Shown here piece after piece: positions 60,209 to 64,000 of a DNA stretch of 64,000 nt. The DNA lies in assembly GCA_943840565.1 (NCBI GenBank), contig CALSUY010000001.1, positions 496,001 through 560,000 on the forward strand, read 5' to 3'. Made by a program: the position numbers and the translations under genes. The notes below the pieces were generated by a model, which was not told the origin of the DNA, did no database searches, and was given only the letters and a program-made list of their open reading frames with translations. The DNA comes from an uncultured Candidatus Actinomarinales bacterium. Lineage in GTDB: Bacteria; Actinomycetota; Acidimicrobiia; Actinomarinales; Actinomarinaceae. Each line of letters opens with the position of its first letter. Within the stretch, counting starts at the first letter, position 1.

Positions 60209-61634
60209 GTAAAAGTTCTTTTGCAACGGATGGGTTAACTTTACCGTTTGAAAGTTTTATAACTTGACCAACTAAAAATCCAATTAACTTTTCTTCCCCA
60301 TTAGCAATACGCTCTAAAACTTCAGAGTTTTCTTTAATTATTTCTTTTACCATTTTACTAATTTCTTCTGTGTCATTTTCCTGTATAAGTTTATTTGAAA
60401 TAGCATATTCCTCCGGATTTATTTTCTCCTCAATTAGTTCTGCCAAAATTTCTTTTCCAGAAGTAAAAGATATTTTATCATTCTTAACTAAAGAGATTAT
60501 CTCTGCCAGTTGCTCAGCGGTCATCCATTCTGGTGGAGAAGTTTCCCCAAGCTTTCTAAGTTGTCCTTGTAGTTCACCCGTTATCCAATTAAAAGTTGTC
60601 TTTGAATCATTGGTGATATCAGAAACACTTTTGTAAAGTTCACCCATCCATTTTGGACTTTTTCCTATACTGTTTGCGTCTTCTATACTTAACCCGCTAT
60701 TAATAAATGTATTTCTTTTTTCTGATGGTAAAACTGGCATGTTGTTTTTAATCTTGTCAATGAAATCCTTGCTTAGTATCATATTTGGAATATCAGGATC
60801 TGAAAAATAACGATAGTCTGCACTTCCCTCTTTTGATCTCATAGAACTAGTTACTTCTTTTTTTTCATCCCAGTGTCTAGTTTCTTGAATAATAGTTTCG
60901 TTATTATTTAGCATTTTTGTTTGTCTAGAGATTTCATATTCAATTGCTTTTTCAAGTGAACGTAGTGAGTTCATATTTTTAATCTCGACTTTTGTTCCTA
61001 ACTCATCATCATTCTCATATGCAACTGAGATATTTGCATCAAACCTAAGATTGCCTTTTTCCAATTTTCCTTCAGATATGTCTAAGTCAATTACAAGCTG
61101 TCTTAATTCTTCAATATATGACACTGCTTCTTTTGACGACTTAATTAGCGGTTTTGTCACTACTTCAACTAATGGTATACCTGCTCTATTGAAATCTAGA
61201 TGTGTGCTGGTTGCTGAATCAATTCTTCCTGAACCAATATGTGTACTTTTTCCTGTATCTTCTTCCATGTGTACTCGTTCAATTTCTACAGTAGAAAACT
61301 CTCCATTCACTACAATTTCAAGAGAACCTTCGGTGCCAACTGGTAAATCAAATTGAGAAATCTGATAGTTTTTTGGAAGATCTGGATAAAAGTAATTTTT
61401 TCTATGAAACATTCCATCGGTTGTAATTTGACACTTCGTGCTTAAGGCTAGGAGTGTGATGAATTCAATAGCCCTTTTGTTTGGAACTGGTAGTGAACCA
61501 GGTAGCCCTAAACAAGTTGGACATAGGTTCTCATTAGGTTTATCAGTTTCAACAACATTACACCTGCAGAACATTTTTGAGTTAGTTTTTAGTTCTACGT
61601 GTGTTTCCATTCCTATAGTTGGTACAATTTTCAA
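60192..61634 (-). CDS. gatB: Aspartyl/glutamyl-tRNA amidotransferase subunit B
   Basis: GatB binds the misacylated tRNA and activates the carboxylate in the GatCAB complex. The 480-residue protein starts PTIGMETHVELKTNSKMFC, continues with LPGSLPVPNKRAIE near 44 and MEEDTGKSTHIGSG near 120, and has a C-terminal YqeY-like helical domain (about 330-480). It overlaps gatA by 4 bases, and gatA overlaps gatC by 4, so all three subunits are translationally coupled. Confidence 0.95.
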   Translation of the reverse strand: MKIVPTIGMETHVELKTNSKMFCRCNVVETDKPNENLCPTCLGLPGSLPVPNKRAIEFITLLALSTKCQITTDGMFHRKNYFYPDLPKNYQISQFDLPVGTEGSLEIVVNGEFSTVEIERVHMEEDTGKSTHIGSGRIDSATSTHLDFNRAGIPLVEVVTKPLIKSSKEAVSYIEELRQLVIDLDISEGKLEKGNLRFDANISVAYENDDELGTKVEIKNMNSLRSLEKAIEYEISRQTKMLNNNETIIQETRHWDEKKEVTSSMRSKEGSADYRYFSDPDIPNMILSKDFIDKIKNNMPVLPSEKRNTFINSGLSIEDANSIGKSPKWMGELYKSVSDITNDSKTTFNWITGELQGQLRKLGETSPPEWMTAEQLAEIISLVKNDKISFTSGKEILAELIEEKINPEEYAISNKLIQENDTEEISKMVKEIIKENSEVLERIANGEEKLIGFLVGQVIKLSNGKVNPSVAKELLLKEIK

Positions 61635-63091
61635 CTTACACCACCTTTTATTTCTGGCAATGAAGTAAAAGAAACTACTGATTCAAGTTTTTGAGAGAAT
61701 TCTAAAAGTGTGTTGTCAGTATTGGCTGGACTCATAATCTGCACAGATAGAGGAAGTCCATTTGAAGACAACCCCGTAGGTATACTAATCGCTGGCATTC
61801 CAACAAGGTTTGCAGGAATAGTACATAAATCTGACATATACATCTCTAACTGATTGTCAGATTTTTCTCCAAACTTAAATGGATCAGAAGGAGTTGTAGG
61901 AGAAATAAGGTAATCAACTTCTTTATAAGTTTCTGTAAATTCCTTTTTCATCATAGCTCGAGCTTTTAATGCTTGACCATAAAATGCATCATAATAACCA
62001 GCTGAAAGAGCATAGGTTCCTAATAAAATTCTTTTTTTAACCTCTGGACCAAATCCCTCAGCTCTTGTATTTTCCATCATTTCATAGCTTGTATTTCCAG
62101 CAACTCTATTCCCATACCTTACACCATCAAATCTTGATAAATTTGCAGAACACTCAGCAGGTGCAATGAGATAGTAAATACTGATCGACATTTTAGTCAA
62201 AGGTAATGAAACTTCTACAATTTCGTGACCTTGTGATTCAAGTAATTTTGCAACTTTTTGAACTTCTAATTTAGCATCCTCCGAAATTCCATCTTCCATA
62301 AGTTCTTTTATAATTCCTATTTTTGCATTTTTTAATTTAGGTTGTTTAGTTTTGCTTTCTTTACCTGAAGTTGCATCAAAAGGATCGAATCCCTTCATTG
62401 AGTTAAAAAGAATTTTTGAGTCTTCTACATTATTAGTAATCGGTCCAATCTGATCTAAAGATGAAGCAAATGCTACCAATCCAAATCTTGAAACCGTTCC
62501 ATAGGTTGGTTTAAATCCAACAACTCCACAAAAAGATGCCGGTTGCCTGATAGATCCTCCTGTATCACTCCCAAGGGAAGCAATTGCTGAGCCAGCAGAG
62601 ACAACTGCTGCAGACCCTCCGGACGAACCTCCTGGAACTCTAGACGGATCCCAGGGATTTTTTGTTGGTCCAAATGCAGAATTTTCAGTTGATGACCCCA
62701 TAGCGAATTCATCTAAGTTTGTTTTGCCTGTGAACATTACACCTTCATCTTTAAGCTTGGTTATAACTGTTGCATCATATGGTGAGATGTAGTTCGAAAG
62801 CATTTGTGATGAACAAGTTGTTGCATAGCCTGCAATATTAATATTATCTTTTATTGCAATTGGAATCCCATCAAGTATTCCTAATTCAGTTCCATTTTCA
62901 TAACGTTTGTCAGCATCAGCAGCTTTTTTTATATTTTCATCTTGAAATAAGGTTAGATGTCCATGAATTATTGACTCTGTGTTTGCTGCACGTTCAAACA
63001 CTTCACTGTAAAGTTCTGATGGTTTTAATTTTTTATCTTTAAATAATTTATTTATTTCAGAAATAGATAGTTTGTAATGATTCATAATCAA
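61631..63091 (-). CDS. gatA: Aspartyl/glutamyl-tRNA amidotransferase subunit A
   Basis: GatA is the glutaminase that frees ammonia for amidation of Glu-tRNA-Gln or Asp-tRNA-Asn. The 486-residue amidase has the catalytic K in PIAIKDNINIAG near 79, PGGSSGGSAAVV near 152 and DTGGSIRQPASFCG near 175, giving the Ser-cisSer-Lys triad. A C-terminal helical part follows. It lies between gatC and gatB with 4-base overlaps on both sides. Confidence 0.95.
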   Translation of the reverse strand: MIMNHYKLSISEINKLFKDKKLKPSELYSEVFERAANTESIIHGHLTLFQDENIKKAADADKRYENGTELGILDGIPIAIKDNINIAGYATTCSSQMLSNYISPYDATVITKLKDEGVMFTGKTNLDEFAMGSSTENSAFGPTKNPWDPSRVPGGSSGGSAAVVSAGSAIASLGSDTGGSIRQPASFCGVVGFKPTYGTVSRFGLVAFASSLDQIGPITNNVEDSKILFNSMKGFDPFDATSGKESKTKQPKLKNAKIGIIKELMEDGISEDAKLEVQKVAKLLESQGHEIVEVSLPLTKMSISIYYLIAPAECSANLSRFDGVRYGNRVAGNTSYEMMENTRAEGFGPEVKKRILLGTYALSAGYYDAFYGQALKARAMMKKEFTETYKEVDYLISPTTPSDPFKFGEKSDNQLEMYMSDLCTIPANLVGMPAISIPTGLSSNGLPLSVQIMSPANTDNTLLEFSQKLESVVSFTSLPEIKGGVS

Positions 63092-63372
63092 TCTAATGAA
63101 GGTGGTACTACAAACTGACCATCTGATGATTCTGGAGCATTGCTTAACGCTTCTTCGTGACTTAAGAAAATGATTGCTTCATCATCAGCTAGATCTAGAG
63201 GCGTGCCAAGTGGATGAATACTTATTTTTTCATCTGGTAAATTCATTTCACTTAGAGCAGCAAAATGGTCAATAATCATAGACAAATCTTTTTCTAACTT
63301 GTTCTCTTCTTCAGTAGTTAGTTTTAATGCTGCCAATTTTGCAACATTTTTAATATCAATTTTATCGGTCAT
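63088..63372 (-). CDS. gatC: Aspartyl/glutamyl-tRNA amidotransferase subunit C
   Basis: GatC is the small scaffold that holds GatA and GatB together. The 94-residue protein has VAKLAALKLTTEEENKLEKDLSMI (about 10-33), the helical N-terminus typical of GatC, and an acidic tail ending FVVPPSLD. Its stop overlaps the gatA start. It starts the gatC-gatA-gatB run, with the dapE-like gene 4 bases upstream. Confidence 0.93.
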   Translation of the reverse strand: MTDKIDIKNVAKLAALKLTTEEENKLEKDLSMIIDHFAALSEMNLPDEKISIHPLGTPLDLADDEAIIFLSHEEALSNAPESSDGQFVVPPSLD

Positions 63373-63376
63373 AAAT

Positions 63377-64000
63377 TTAACTTTCTAAGTACTTAACAAT
63401 AGACTCATATGATTCTACTATTTGATCTGTATTAACAAATTCATCTGGCGAGTGTGCTAAAAGAGGATCTCCTGGACCGTAATTCACTGCAGGGATACCC
63501 TCTTTATAAAATCTTGCTATATCAGTCCAAGCTTGTTTAGGTGTAACTTTGGCACCTGTGGAAGCTATAAAATTTTTAATACTCTGAGATTCCAAATTAG
63601 GAAGAGCTCCATTTGATGTGTTTTTTATTGTAACTTCCCCAAACTTTGAAAAACTTTCAATAATAAACTCAGCTGCTTCATTTTCATCTGATGTTGGTAA
63701 AAATCTGTAATTTATATTTATATTTATATGTGACGGAATTACATTATTCGCAGTTCCACCTGTAATTGTTGTGGCACTTATAATTTTTTTAAATAATAAT
63801 CCATCAATTATGTTGTCTTCAACTTCATTATTTTGAATATAATTTATTACTTCAGGCAGTTTAAATATTGGATTTTCTCCCATCCATGGACGTGCAGAAT
63901 GAGCAGATTTACCATTTATTTGCAGATCAGCATTTACTGAACCTAGGCACCCCAATTGAACCTCACCATTTGTGGGTTCAAGAATAATAGCAAATTCAAG
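63377..64000 (-). CDS. dapE: Succinyl-diaminopimelate desuccinylase-like M20 peptidase, partial (C-terminal part)
   Basis: The frame runs off the right edge of the window, so the N-terminus and part of the catalytic domain are missing. The visible 207 residues begin LEFAIILEPTNGEVQLGC, which carries the catalytic-glutamate-side region, then GSVNADLQINGKSAHSARPWMGENP (split over the dimerisation domain start) and the C-terminal HSPDEFVNTDQIV with a metal-binding His. DapE frees diaminopimelate from its succinyl form for lysine and cell-wall synthesis. Other M20 amidohydrolases are possible. Confidence 0.8.
   Translation of the reverse strand, partial: LEFAIILEPTNGEVQLGCLGSVNADLQINGKSAHSARPWMGENPIFKLPEVINYIQNNEVEDNIIDGLLFKKIISATTITGGTANNVIPSHINININYRFLPTSDENEAAEFIIESFSKFGEVTIKNTSNGALPNLESQSIKNFIASTGAKVTPKQAWTDIARFYKEGIPAVNYGPGDPLLAHSPDEFVNTDQIVESYESIVKYLES

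Overview
The window is gene-dense, AT-rich chromosomal DNA (about one third G+C by eye). No stretch longer than 300 bases lacks a gene, and there is no rRNA, CRISPR array, insertion sequence or prophage. It looks like a streamlined marine actinobacterium of the Actinomarinales / Acidimicrobiia type. That assignment is an inference from four things: the actinobacterial order smc..rnc-plsX-rpmF-DUF177-SepIVA-like-coaD-rsmD-recG; coenzyme F420 genes (a Ddn-type reductase, a PPOX-type enzyme and CofC/FbiD); inositol-1-phosphate synthase; and the FAH-family gene next to gltX, as in mycobacteria.

Layout. Positions 1-7714 (minus) hold chromosome maintenance, fatty acid and ribosome genes, then recG. 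From 7798 (plus) come L28, a small OB-fold-like protein, a photolyase-related flavoprotein with apparently inverted domain order, and a deazaflavin reductase. Positions 9878-14212 (minus) hold a HAD hydrolase, ddl, a membrane-anchored MurF-like ligase, an alpha/beta hydrolase and a membrane protein. Positions 14275-20695 hold a GABA-type aminotransferase, inositol phosphate synthase, a RecB-family nuclease, glutamate dehydrogenase, a three-gene operon ending in a Rad52-like annealing protein, and dtd.

Positions 20718-35004 are dominated by acyl-CoA metabolism: 3-hydroxyacyl-CoA dehydrogenase, an ACAD10/11-type dehydrogenase beside its APH-type kinase, MaoC hydratase, thiolase, 4-hydroxybutyryl-CoA dehydratase, a second acyl-CoA dehydrogenase, an SDR and FadD. 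Together they could take 4-hydroxy acids and fatty acids to acetyl-CoA. Positions 35075-42423 are a maltodextrin module (MalG, MalF, MalE, GH13 enzyme, MalQ) with a terminator hairpin between malE and malF. No ATPase subunit is present in the window.

Positions 42420-55966 hold cytochrome c, a tatA missing from simple ORF lists, DUF368, an antiporter with a TrkA-like regulator, ychF, two UMF1 transporters, folD, an aspartate aminotransferase, pyruvate kinase and CofC/FbiD. Positions 55967-63372 join three tRNA genes (Glu, Gln, Glu) to gltX and gatCAB, a set for indirect Gln-tRNA synthesis. A dapE-like gene runs off the right edge, and smc runs off the left edge.

Nine of eleven convergent protein-gene pairs overlap at their stop codons. 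I recognised no DNA-binding transcription factor in the whole window. The most unusual items are the permuted photolyase-like protein, the split ACAD10/11 system next to an AbfD-type dehydratase, a tRNA-Glu gene with an 8-nt anticodon loop, and the small Cys-ORF/unknown/Rad52-like operon.
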